The notes under the pieces are model-generated. The model saw nothing but the letters and a program-made list of their open reading frames with translations. It had not been told where the DNA came from and searched no databases. A program made the translations under genes and the position numbers. Positions 1 through 8,486 of a stretch of 64,000 nt of DNA are shown piece after piece. How positions within the stretch are numbered: position 1 is the first letter of the stretch; every line of letters begins with the position of its first letter. The stretch covers positions 2,046,001 to 2,110,000 of the forward strand of contig NZ_OY762267.1 in the NCBI RefSeq assembly GCF_963665245.1, written 5' to 3'. This stretch comes from an uncultured Paludibaculum sp. Lineage in GTDB: Bacteria > Acidobacteriota > Terriglobia > Bryobacterales > Bryobacteraceae.

Positions 1-804
1 CTTGTCCGGATATTCACCCCGCGTGTATCGACGCGCCTCTGCCCCATTCTGGCGTCGCTTCTGATGCTGTTGATCTTCCTGAGCACCGGACATTCATTGG
101 CGATTGCACACACCCCCGGATCTGGAGAATGGAGGGTGTACACGGACATTTACCAGCAGCTCGATTCCATGCACCTGACGTCCACCACAAAACTCTATGC
201 TGCGCCAAATAGCCACCTTGTTTTGAGCTTCTACTCCGGGGTGCCAATCCAGGACATTACTCCGGTGAGGAAGTCCTATCTGGATTCATACCGAGGTGAG
301 ATCGTCTACATCGAACCGGAGGTATCCGTGGAGACCGGCATTCTAGACCCGGCAAGGGTCCGGGAGGCAGCCCTGCGCGACGGGGTCGTTCTCTCGCAGG
401 ATGCCTTGGAACAGACCGCAATCAGGCTGCGCACCTACGCCTACCGTCAATCGATGATGGATGCCGTAGCGCCGGTGGGACCCGCTGGTCTCGAACCGCT
501 GCCCGCATACGCGCGAGAACTACTGGCGGCTCAGCGAGCCCAGGTCTCGACCCATTTCGCGAACTTCGGGTATGAACTGGTAACTAGAGGTTTTGAAGTA
601 CGCGACTGGTCGGACTGGTGTGCCGTACTGAAGTACAGATTCGTTGATCCCCGGGCGCGGCGCGGCACTCATGCCAACTTCGCTGAGCGGCTCAGAGGCG
701 CAGATGCGATGATTGTTGCGCGCTCAGGAACCGCGGCAATCTACCGCTCCCGATGGCATCCACCACATTCGACCGGGTCGCTCAGCTTCAGGTTTGTGCG
801 GTGA
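1..804 (+). CDS. secreted hypothetical protein, 5' end outside the window
   Basis: The reading frame is open from base 1 and stops at 804. The first in-window ATG is at 64, but the codons before it encode an arginine-containing stretch running into a hydrophobic segment (LASLLMLLIFLSTGHSLAIA). Together these make a complete signal peptide, so the true start probably lies upstream of the window. The mature part, about 225 residues, is a soluble globular sequence with several Tyr/Arg-rich stretches. A proline-rich turn near the middle is followed by a segment resembling a helper or peptidyl-prolyl-isomerase-like fold, but I do not recognise the family. It is separated from the next gene by about 145 bp. 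Function unknown. Confidence 0.6.
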   Translation, partial: LVRIFTPRVSTRLCPILASLLMLLIFLSTGHSLAIAHTPGSGEWRVYTDIYQQLDSMHLTSTTKLYAAPNSHLVLSFYSGVPIQDITPVRKSYLDSYRGEIVYIEPEVSVETGILDPARVREAALRDGVVLSQDALEQTAIRLRTYAYRQSMMDAVAPVGPAGLEPLPAYARELLAAQRAQVSTHFANFGYELVTRGFEVRDWSDWCAVLKYRFVDPRARRGTHANFAERLRGADAMIVARSGTAAIYRSRWHPPHSTGSLSFRFVR

Positions 805-948
805 GGGTTAGCGCCATTTGCGCGCCGTGCGACTTAAGCGGGAACATGGCCCGGCATTATGGCGCCAAAGAATCTTGCGTCCCGGTAACCAGCGGATAAT
901 CCTCCACTAAAATACCGAAAAATGATATTGTGGGGACGGAAATCGGAT

Positions 949-3015
949 ATGTCTATCCGCGCTTGTTCTGCCCTCGGACTCTTTGCCGGCCTTCTCGCGC
1001 AGCCTCCACCCACCAGTCCACCACTGCTTCGAGTCGACGTCGAATTGGTCCAGGTCGATGCGGTGGTCACCGATTCCCGCGGCCACCATGTACCCGACCT
1101 TCAGCGGGAGGACTTCGAGATCCGGCAGGATGGGAAACTCCAGAAGATCGGCCATCTGTCCTTTGTCGCGGGGAGTCCGGCAACCGTGGGATGGGATCGC
1201 CCGAAGGCCTCTTCAGTGGAGACGATCCCACCACCTGCGGCCAGCATTGATGCCAAGGACATTCAGCGAACGTATGCCCTGGTTGTGGACGACCTGGGAC
1301 TCACGTTTGAGAACATCGTTCGAGTTCGCAGTGCACTGAAGACGTTTGTCGATGAGAACATGCACCCGAACGACCTGACTGCCGTGATAACTACCGGGCG
1401 CGGCGCTGCAGCATTCCAGCAGTTCACGCCGGACAAGCGAATCCTGCATGCCGCGATCGACCGGCTGCGGGTCAACCTGAACTCCAGGGCTGCCGGCGCC
1501 TCTGTTTTCGGATCATTCACACCGGTTGTGGACCAACACGATGAGGAATGGGCCCGTCAACACTTCACGAACGGCACTCTGGGTGCGTTGCAGTACATCG
1601 TCCAGGGACTGCGTGGGCTGCCGGGTCGAAAGTCCGTCATTCTCTTCTCGCAGCACATTCCCATGGACCGGGACCAGCCCGGCCAATGGATCGAGCACTT
1701 GCAGCGCCTGGCGAATGAAGCCAACCGGTCGGGAGTCGTCTTTTACGCAGTAGACGTCCGCCCTCTGGCCCCACCCTCAGGATTCTCGGCCACGAATGGA
1801 CGTCCCGTCATGGTCGCCGAGACCCGCCCCATAGACAGACTCAAACAGAGACTGAACGACCACGCGGCATATCTGGAGGCACAGACCGGTCTGTATTACC
1901 TGGCGAAACAGACGGGCGGATTATTCCTCAAGGACGACAATGATCTGACGAAGCTAATCCGACAAGCGATCGAGGATCAGTCTGGGTATTATCTGATCGG
2001 CTACCGGCCCGAGGCCGGCACGTTCGACAAGAGTCGCGGCGTGACGCGCTACCATCACATCGACGTGAAAGTCCTGCGGCCCGGATTGCGCGTGCGAACA
2101 CGAGCCGGATTCATGGGTGCTCCGGATGTTCCGGAGAGCGCCGCACCACGAACACGGGGTGAACGGATTGCCGCGGCCTTTGCATCGCCCTTCCGTGCCG
2201 CGGAGGTGCCGGTCCGCCTGACTTCCTGGTTTGACGATGAACCAGATGGCGGTCCCAGTGTCCTCTCGATGGTGCATATCGATGCGAGGAGTCTGTACTT
2301 CTCTCCGGAAGCCGATGGGTGGAAGAAGGCCATCGTGGATGTCGTTACCGTGGCAATGGGCGCCGAGGGCCGCTCAGTCAGCCGATTGGACCGGACGTAC
2401 ACAGTGCGCGCCAGAGGGCCTCTTTACGACAGCCTGCTGCGGGAGGGACTGGTTTACACGACCACCCATCCGCTCAAGGCACTGGGACCGTTCCAGTACA
2501 GAGCGGTGGTGCGCGATGCGATGTCGGGGCGGATCGGCTCAGCGAGCCAGTTCATTGAGGTCCCATCCGTGCGGAAGGGCCAACTGGCGGTATCGGGCGT
2601 CGTACTGCTCAATGCTACAAACGATGCCGTGCAGCAGTTGGGTGCCGGTGGCAGCGGGGATGATGAGCTCGCGAATCAAAGCGGCGGCCACCCGGCGCTG
2701 CGGCGCTTCCGCTATGGGCAGAAGGTCGCGTATTCATACCGGATCCTGAATGCCAGCAAGCGAATGGAGACGGAACTCCGGTTGTATCGGGATGGGGTTC
2801 TCGTGTTTCACACACCGGCGACGGAGATTGTGGCCGAGAGCGAGGGCCCGCCAGGACACAAGCAGCTTACGGGCGTCCTAACACTCGGTCCTCCCCTGCT
2901 GACGGGCGATTACGTGCTACAGGTTGTGGCGATGGACAAGACGGAGCGGAAGAAGCAGAACGTGGCTACGAACTGGATTGATTTCGAGTTGTTGCTCGCT
3001 CCGACCCTGGAGTGA
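949..3015 (+). CDS. VWFA-related domain protein (acidobacterial type)
   Basis: A secreted 688-aa protein. I prefer the ATG at 949 to the one at 922 because GGGGACGGA lies 8 bp before it and the product then begins with a compact signal peptide (MSIRACSALGLFAGLLAQ). After a short beta domain (VDVELVQVDAVVTDSRG, DLQREDFEIRQDGK) comes a von Willebrand A-like fold starting about residue 105 (TYALVVDDLGLTF). The usual MIDAS DxSxS is degenerate (VDDLGLT), as is typical of the acidobacterial VWFA-related family. GLPGRKSVILFSQ and DQSGYYLIGYRPE are further family hallmarks. The C-terminal third is beta-rich. Role unknown; probably periplasmic or surface protein interactions. Confidence 0.85.
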   Translation: MSIRACSALGLFAGLLAQPPPTSPPLLRVDVELVQVDAVVTDSRGHHVPDLQREDFEIRQDGKLQKIGHLSFVAGSPATVGWDRPKASSVETIPPPAASIDAKDIQRTYALVVDDLGLTFENIVRVRSALKTFVDENMHPNDLTAVITTGRGAAAFQQFTPDKRILHAAIDRLRVNLNSRAAGASVFGSFTPVVDQHDEEWARQHFTNGTLGALQYIVQGLRGLPGRKSVILFSQHIPMDRDQPGQWIEHLQRLANEANRSGVVFYAVDVRPLAPPSGFSATNGRPVMVAETRPIDRLKQRLNDHAAYLEAQTGLYYLAKQTGGLFLKDDNDLTKLIRQAIEDQSGYYLIGYRPEAGTFDKSRGVTRYHHIDVKVLRPGLRVRTRAGFMGAPDVPESAAPRTRGERIAAAFASPFRAAEVPVRLTSWFDDEPDGGPSVLSMVHIDARSLYFSPEADGWKKAIVDVVTVAMGAEGRSVSRLDRTYTVRARGPLYDSLLREGLVYTTTHPLKALGPFQYRAVVRDAMSGRIGSASQFIEVPSVRKGQLAVSGVVLLNATNDAVQQLGAGGSGDDELANQSGGHPALRRFRYGQKVAYSYRILNASKRMETELRLYRDGVLVFHTPATEIVAESEGPPGHKQLTGVLTLGPPLLTGDYVLQVVAMDKTERKKQNVATNWIDFELLLAPTLE

Positions 3016-3103
3016 CCGTGGTCGTCGGTTGCATAGCGGACCCGAGCCGGACAAGCGGTGGCGCATCCTTCGGACATTGACCGCGTCGCAGACTGCGGTT
3101 GCT

Positions 3104-5002
3104 TCAGCCGGCCACGGATTCGATCTTGAACGTGGCGCCGTCCTTATCCGCCAGGGCCGGGTCGGCTTCCACAAGCCGGACAACTTCCCTCGTGATCCGG
3201 TCGTCGATCTCGGCGACCCGGCGAATCTCCACCGGGTAGCGAATGGTGATCTCCATACCTGCATCAATGAACCGGAGACGGCTCTCGGGCCGAGGAGATT
3301 CGGAGTGCAGCAGCAGGGAGGACTGAACATTGCCGTGTTGGCGCTCGACGATCTCGCGATACTCCGCCCAGATCGCTTCCACAGCACTGAGAAGTTGCCG
3401 CTCCAGTTGGCCATAGTCAACCCTGGCTGGGAACTTGATGGTGACCGCACGCCAGACATAGTCGAAGCCTGGAAGCTGCTTGAACATCGCCGAGGGTTGA
3501 AAGAACACGGCGTTGGGAAAGACGACGATTCGGCCGGTGGGCCGAAGAGCTGGTCCGGAACCGCCCAACTCCAGGAGGTACAGGCGGAACAGTCCGACGT
3601 CGGCCACTTCCCCGGTTACGCCCGACACCGTGACGCGGTCGCCAGCCCGCACACCCCAGCGCCCCACCAGGAAGAAATAGGCGACTACGGACACGAGGAC
3701 GCTCTGCATGGCGACAGCGATCCCGGCCGCCGAGAATCCAGCAAAGGTCGCCAGCGATCCGAATTCCGTGACAAAGCTCATGGCAACCAGCAGCGCGACG
3801 GCACAGCCGGCCACCACGCGCCGCAAGACCAGGAATTGCCGGCGGCGACGCAAGTCCTGCACGTAACGCATGGTGGCCCGCCGGGCGACCTCAGAGAGCC
3901 CGAAGATCACAAGGAGGGATACCGCGAGCATGCCGATGCGCAGCAGGAGATACCGCAGCGAGGAGTTGTAGCGTTCACCGAGGACCCGGCGCCACTCCAC
4001 GATCCGCCCGCGGCTGGCGTTGATCTGTGCCGATTGCTCGCTAAGCGGGACGGACGAGGCCGAGAGCTGCTTGAAGCGCGCCAGCAGTGCGTCGATTTCC
4101 TTGCGCTGCGCGTTCAATGCCTCCACGTTGGAGGACTCCGGCAATTGCGCAACGGCATCACCCCTCCGGATCACGTCTCGTAACGCGCTCCGCAGCGGTG
4201 CTCGAAGCTTCTCGGCGGTTTGACGGAGGGTATCCGTCTCCTCAGCCAGACGGGTGAGCCGGCTCATTCGCTGGGAGACGGAAAAGACCTCCGCCGTGAG
4301 TCCGACGATGCCCGAAGATTCCGGATGGAAATCCTGCGCGGCGGAGAGACGGGCACCGGGGGCCGGCTCGGCGGAAGTCTTCTGTGACGGACTGGCTTCC
4401 GGAATGGCGCGCTCCAACGCAGCGATCTTGGCGGCGAGGCCGCCTTCGTCGGGGACGCTGAGGAAACCGATAAGGGTACGTAGCGCGTCGCGCCGCGCCT
4501 TGGCGAAGTTCGCCTCACTGGTCACTTCGTCGCGGAGTGCCTGCAGTCGGATGCGAGTCGCGCCCGCGGCGGTCTGTAGTTGAAGATTGAGGCGATCCAG
4601 TTGCGCCTGGGCCTGCTCAACCCGCTGCGCAGCGGTGGCTGCGGACTGAGCAAGTGTGCGGCTTCGTGAGGCGTCCGGCGGAGGGCCATCGGTCGTGACC
4701 GCCTGAGGGATTGCGGCCTGGGCGCGGGCAAACTCGAACGCCAGCCGGACGGTCTCGATGGAGCTTTGCCGCAGTGGGCCGGCGAGAACCGACTCTGTCG
4801 AATCGGCGGGCGACCGGACGACTGTAGCCACATTTCGATACCAAGTCGAGGTCTGGCCTAGATACTGGAGAATATCCTGGTCAGGGAGAGGCCGCTGCGC
4901 ACGCAACCCAGGGCCGGAGGCCGACAGAAGCAGCAGAAACGCCAGCGCTGCCCCGCTGAATGCGCGGCGCCGGGCGGCGACAAAAAGCGGAGCGCACCAC
5001 AT
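3104..5002 (-). CDS. MscS-family mechanosensitive ion channel
   Basis: A 632-aa inner-membrane channel of the large MscS/MscK-like class. It has an N-terminal signal sequence (ending GLRAQ), then a long periplasmic region of about 300 residues rich in heptad-like Ala/Arg/Glu helices (probable coiled coil). Several membrane helices follow, then the MscS pore and beta domain: FAGFSAAGIAVAMQSVLVSVVAYFFLVGRWGVRAGDRV matches TM3 plus the start of the beta domain, and a C-terminal alpha/beta vestibule follows. It should gate in response to membrane tension. It is transcribed away from the SDR gene; the 133-bp gap is shared by two divergent promoters. Family assignment is firm; ion specificity cannot be read. 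Confidence 0.88.
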   Translation of the reverse strand: MWCAPLFVAARRRAFSGAALAFLLLLSASGPGLRAQRPLPDQDILQYLGQTSTWYRNVATVVRSPADSTESVLAGPLRQSSIETVRLAFEFARAQAAIPQAVTTDGPPPDASRSRTLAQSAATAAQRVEQAQAQLDRLNLQLQTAAGATRIRLQALRDEVTSEANFAKARRDALRTLIGFLSVPDEGGLAAKIAALERAIPEASPSQKTSAEPAPGARLSAAQDFHPESSGIVGLTAEVFSVSQRMSRLTRLAEETDTLRQTAEKLRAPLRSALRDVIRRGDAVAQLPESSNVEALNAQRKEIDALLARFKQLSASSVPLSEQSAQINASRGRIVEWRRVLGERYNSSLRYLLLRIGMLAVSLLVIFGLSEVARRATMRYVQDLRRRRQFLVLRRVVAGCAVALLVAMSFVTEFGSLATFAGFSAAGIAVAMQSVLVSVVAYFFLVGRWGVRAGDRVTVSGVTGEVADVGLFRLYLLELGGSGPALRPTGRIVVFPNAVFFQPSAMFKQLPGFDYVWRAVTIKFPARVDYGQLERQLLSAVEAIWAEYREIVERQHGNVQSSLLLHSESPRPESRLRFIDAGMEITIRYPVEIRRVAEIDDRITREVVRLVEADPALADKDGATFKIESVAG

Positions 5003-5135
5003 TAGGCTCCAATTCTAGCGCAGGCCACTCCGGCGGCGTCTTCGCCGTGCTTGCTCACCGCCAGTGGAGCGAGATGATCAGTAGAAGAAAAACCAGGACC
5101 ATGTTTGCTACTACTGGACTCAGGAGCTACTTGCC

Positions 5136-6104
5136 ATGAGATGGTCGCTGAATCCGAATGCACTGAGAGGGCAGATAGCGGTAGTCGCTGGGGCGACGCG
5201 AGGCGCCGGGCGTGGCATCGCGGCAGCCTTGGGCGAGGCTGGGGCTACGGTTGTCTGTACGGGCCGCAGCACACGCGGCAGCCGGTCTGAATACGACCGG
5301 CCCGAGACGATCGAAGAGACGGCCGAACTCGTTACACAGCTCGGGGGAACTGGCGTCGCCGTGGCGATGGATCATCTGGATCCCGCGCAGGTGGAGCAAC
5401 TGGCCCGGCGGATCCGGCAGGACTATGGCCATATCGATGTGCTGGTGAATGATATCTGGGGCGCTGAGGTGCTGAAGGGCGGGCCGGCTGACTGGAACAC
5501 GCCGATCTGGAAGCACGACCTGGCCAAGGGTCTTCGGATCCTTCATCTCGCCGTGGACACCCATCTGATCACGTCTCACTTCCTCCTGCCACTGCTGATC
5601 GATAGACCGGGCGGTCTGCTGGTGGAGGTCACGGATGGCACCAACGACTACAACGCCTCGCACTATCGAATCTCGGTCTACTATGATATGGCGAAGGTCG
5701 CGGTGAACCGTCTGGCATTCTCCCAAGGCTTTGAACTGACACCGCATGGGGGAACGGCGGTGGCCATCACTCCGGGCTGGCTGCGCTCGGAGATCATGCT
5801 GGAGCACTTTGGAGTCGCGGAAGACAATTGGCGGGAGTCGCTGAAGGCGGCCGGAGAGGGGTGCGAGCCGAGTGCTCCGGCGGACTTCGCGCTTTCCGAG
5901 TCGCCTCGATTTGTGGGGCGTGCTGTTGTCGCGTTGGCCTGCGATCCGCAACGGTCGAGATGGAATCAGCGATCGGTCAGCTCCGGAGAACTGGCGGCGG
6001 AGTACGGTTTTTTGGATCTGGATGGCTCGCGGCCAGATGTCTGGCGATTTCTCACGGAGATTCGCGAGGCCGGGCTGGAAGCGGCGTATGAGGACTACCG
6101 GTGA
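5136..6104 (+). CDS. SDR-family NAD(P)-dependent oxidoreductase
   Basis: A 322-aa short-chain dehydrogenase. The nucleotide-binding glycine motif is AGATRGAGRGIA near residue 18, followed by CTGRSTRG, where the Arg suggests NADP preference. The NNAG-type position reads VNDIWG, and the catalytic Tyr-Lys pair is YDMAK. Length exceeds the classical 250 aa because of an insertion around residues 95-140 and a C-terminal tail. AGGAG 10 bp before the ATG supports the start. Substrate unknown. It stands alone, divergent from the MscS gene and convergent with recJ. Confidence 0.85.
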   Translation: MRWSLNPNALRGQIAVVAGATRGAGRGIAAALGEAGATVVCTGRSTRGSRSEYDRPETIEETAELVTQLGGTGVAVAMDHLDPAQVEQLARRIRQDYGHIDVLVNDIWGAEVLKGGPADWNTPIWKHDLAKGLRILHLAVDTHLITSHFLLPLLIDRPGGLLVEVTDGTNDYNASHYRISVYYDMAKVAVNRLAFSQGFELTPHGGTAVAITPGWLRSEIMLEHFGVAEDNWRESLKAAGEGCEPSAPADFALSESPRFVGRAVVALACDPQRSRWNQRSVSSGELAAEYGFLDLDGSRPDVWRFLTEIREAGLEAAYEDYR

Positions 6105-6226
6105 CCGGCGTGGGGCTGGCTGAGAATGAAGAATCCGCTTGAAGCGGCCTCCGCTGCAGCAAGGGAAACGAGAGGCTCGCAACCGATGTCAGCAATGACT
6201 CAAAGGGTTCCGAGCAGACCGCTGGC

Positions 6227-7972
6227 TCAATCGGCCGGACGAATATCGCGGATGGTGGCGCTCCAGGGGGCGTAGCCGCGCTTCGCGCTGAAGGCGTCGG
6301 CTTCGACGGTCAACGCCACGTCCACTCGAGTGCCCGGCTGGAGTTCTCCGATACGGGCCGCGAATCGCCAGGCCTTGGCGAATAGCGATCGACCGCCTTG
6401 AAAGAGCCGGACGCGCAGGTGGTCGCGGTCCTTTCCGAAGACCTCGGGGGTCTGGCGAATCTCGACACCCCGAATCAGGAACAGAGGCGCGCGATTGCCC
6501 AGGCCGAAGGGGGCGAGGTGAAGGATCTCGTCGACGGCGGCGTCGTTCAGCTCTTCGATGGTGGCCTCAGCGTCCAACAGGCGTTCCGGCGCCAGGTCTT
6601 CGTCGGTGAGAGCTTGGCGCGCATAGTCATTGAAGCGCTGCTTGAGTTCCTCAACGCGGGCTTCCTCCAACGTGATGCCAACCGCCTGCCGGTGGCCGCC
6701 AAAACGAATGAAAACTTCCTCCATCGCGTTCAGCGCGTCGAGCAGATGGAAGCCGGGGATGGAGCGGCCTGAGCCCTGGGCCAAGCCGGTATTCTCATCA
6801 CGGCCCAGCACGATCGCCGGGCGATGGAAGAGCTCGACCACGCGGTTAGCTACGATGCCGACGACACCTCGATGCCAATCGGGCGAGTAAAAGACGAGAC
6901 CGGCGCGCTCCGGACCGGGGCCTTCCTCGCCGCACTCCTCGAGGATGGCTTTAACGATGGCTTCCCCTGTGCGTTGGCGTTCGAGGTTGAGACCATCCAG
7001 GCGCGTGGCAATGGCGCGGGCGCGTTCCTCGTCGCTGGTCAGAAACATCTCGACCACTTCCCGAGCGTTGTCCATGCGGCCGGCGGCGTTGATTCGAGGC
7101 GAGACGCGGAAGCCCACATCGGTGGCTGTCATGGCGGACCCGGGCTCGACGCCACTGGTCTCGAGCAATGCTCGGAGGCCTGGATTGCGGGTCTTCGACA
7201 GGCCGTCGAGACCGCGTTTGACGATGATGCGGTTCTCACCGGTGAGAGGAACAACATCGGCCACAGTGGCAATGGCCACCATCACCAGGAACGAATCGGA
7301 ATAGCGAACGATGCGGTCGGGCGGCCAGTTGAGGCTCTCCATGAGGGCCTGAATCAGCTTCAGAGTCACCCCGGCGCCGCAGAGGTTCTTGTTCGGATAG
7401 GGACAGTCGGGCCGATTCGGATTCAGAATGGCGACGGCGGGAGGGAGCTCCTCTTCCGGCAGGTGATGATCGGTGATGATGACGTCGACGCCGGAGGCCA
7501 CGGCGGCCTTGACGGCATCAAGAGCGCGAATGCCTGTATCGACACTGATGATGAGTTGCACGCCTTCACTGGCCGCCTGTTCGACGACCGAGACCTGCAT
7601 ACCATAGCCGTCCTTCAGGCGGTCCGGCACATGATAGGCGGGGGCGTGGCCCATGAACTCAAGCATCTTGCTGAGGATGACAACGCTGGAGACGCCATCG
7701 ACGTCGTAGTCGCCATACACCAGCACCTTTTCCTTTCGATCGACAGCCAGGCGGATGCGGGCGACGGCCTCCCGCATGCCGGCCATCAAGAAAGGATCGG
7801 TAAGGTCAGTGAGGCGCGGATGGAGAAAATGATCGACACTCTGCTGCGTACGAAAGCCGCGATTCCAAAGGACGCGGGCCGCCGGCGGTTGGAGTCCGCA
7901 GCGGGCGGCCAGCAGGGCTACTTCCTTTTCAGATGTTTCGGCGAGGGACCATCGCGCCTGAATTTGCATCAT
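6227..7972 (-). CDS. recJ: single-stranded-DNA-specific exonuclease RecJ
   Basis: A 5'-3' ssDNA exonuclease of the DHH superfamily, used in RecFOR recombination and mismatch/base-excision repair. Motifs are in order: VYGDYDVDGVSS (motif I), an internal IISVDTG, ITDHHLPEE (the DHH motif), NPNRPDCPYPNKNLCGAG, then FRVSPRINAAGRMDNA. The DHHA1 part has GIVANRVVELFHRPAIVLG, with SGRSIPGFHLLDAL and FGGHRQAVG. The C-terminal OB-like domain is present. About 581 aa is normal for the family. The frame could begin at TTG 7978; I chose ATG 7972, just behind the upstream stop codon (7975-7977). Coupled to the 163-aa unknown upstream, it lies at the end of an operon led by microcompartment genes. Confidence 0.95.
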   Translation of the reverse strand: MMQIQARWSLAETSEKEVALLAARCGLQPPAARVLWNRGFRTQQSVDHFLHPRLTDLTDPFLMAGMREAVARIRLAVDRKEKVLVYGDYDVDGVSSVVILSKMLEFMGHAPAYHVPDRLKDGYGMQVSVVEQAASEGVQLIISVDTGIRALDAVKAAVASGVDVIITDHHLPEEELPPAVAILNPNRPDCPYPNKNLCGAGVTLKLIQALMESLNWPPDRIVRYSDSFLVMVAIATVADVVPLTGENRIIVKRGLDGLSKTRNPGLRALLETSGVEPGSAMTATDVGFRVSPRINAAGRMDNAREVVEMFLTSDEERARAIATRLDGLNLERQRTGEAIVKAILEECGEEGPGPERAGLVFYSPDWHRGVVGIVANRVVELFHRPAIVLGRDENTGLAQGSGRSIPGFHLLDALNAMEEVFIRFGGHRQAVGITLEEARVEELKQRFNDYARQALTDEDLAPERLLDAEATIEELNDAAVDEILHLAPFGLGNRAPLFLIRGVEIRQTPEVFGKDRDHLRVRLFQGGRSLFAKAWRFAARIGELQPGTRVDVALTVEADAFSAKRGYAPWSATIRDIRPAD

Positions 7973-7974
7973 TC

Positions 7975-8466
7975 TCAATTGTTCGAGTAGAAGCCGCCGT
8001 AGCCGCCGGATTCCTCGGAATCTTCAGGACCGGCGGCGTCCTCGAGCTGGTCGAGGATATCGTGCCACTCTTCATACCATTCGGTCTGGAGTTCGAAGAG
8101 ATAGATGCGGTTCTCAAAATCGAAGCTAAGCTCAATCGCGCAGATGAAACCCTCATAGATGGAGAGTTCGCGGATGCGCCGTTCGAGATCGCGCTTGTCG
8201 TCGCGCGGCATGTCGGACTCTTCCAGCAACTCCAGCGCCTCTTCACGATGGTGGGAGCGAAACTCGCGAGTGTGAAAGTGCACGAGACGGACGCCCAGTT
8301 GCAGGGCACATTCCAGAAATCGGTGGTAGTCGGGCAGGCGGCCGGTATCCCAGTAGACAAAGCGTCCGTCGTCGGTGGCCCGGCTCATGGAGCGGTAGAC
8401 GACGAAGTGCTCGGTCTCAAGATAATGCTGGATCTCTTCGGTCAACGAATCGAGGTTTGGTCTCAC
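7975..8466 (-). CDS. conserved hypothetical protein, 163 aa
   Basis: GTG start at 8466 with GGAG about 9 bp upstream. The protein is acidic and rich in aromatic residues (FVYWDTGRLPDYHRFLECALQLG, LYDFENRIYLFELQTEWYEEW-like stretches) and ends in a Gly/Tyr-rich tail (EESGGYGGFYSNN). No signal peptide or membrane segment. Its stop overlaps the recJ start region, and its start is 20 bp after the aldehyde dehydrogenase stop, so it is almost certainly co-transcribed with both. I do not recognise the family. It may be a soluble partner of RecJ or of the upstream enzyme; context alone cannot decide. Confidence 0.75.
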   Translation of the reverse strand: MRPNLDSLTEEIQHYLETEHFVVYRSMSRATDDGRFVYWDTGRLPDYHRFLECALQLGVRLVHFHTREFRSHHREEALELLEESDMPRDDKRDLERRIRELSIYEGFICAIELSFDFENRIYLFELQTEWYEEWHDILDQLEDAAGPEDSEESGGYGGFYSNN

Positions 8467-8486
8467 GGATGGGTTCTCCAGCGCGG

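Noticed and set aside
6824..7990. 388-aa plus-strand frame opposite recJ
   Set aside because: Antisense shadow; recJ is unambiguous.
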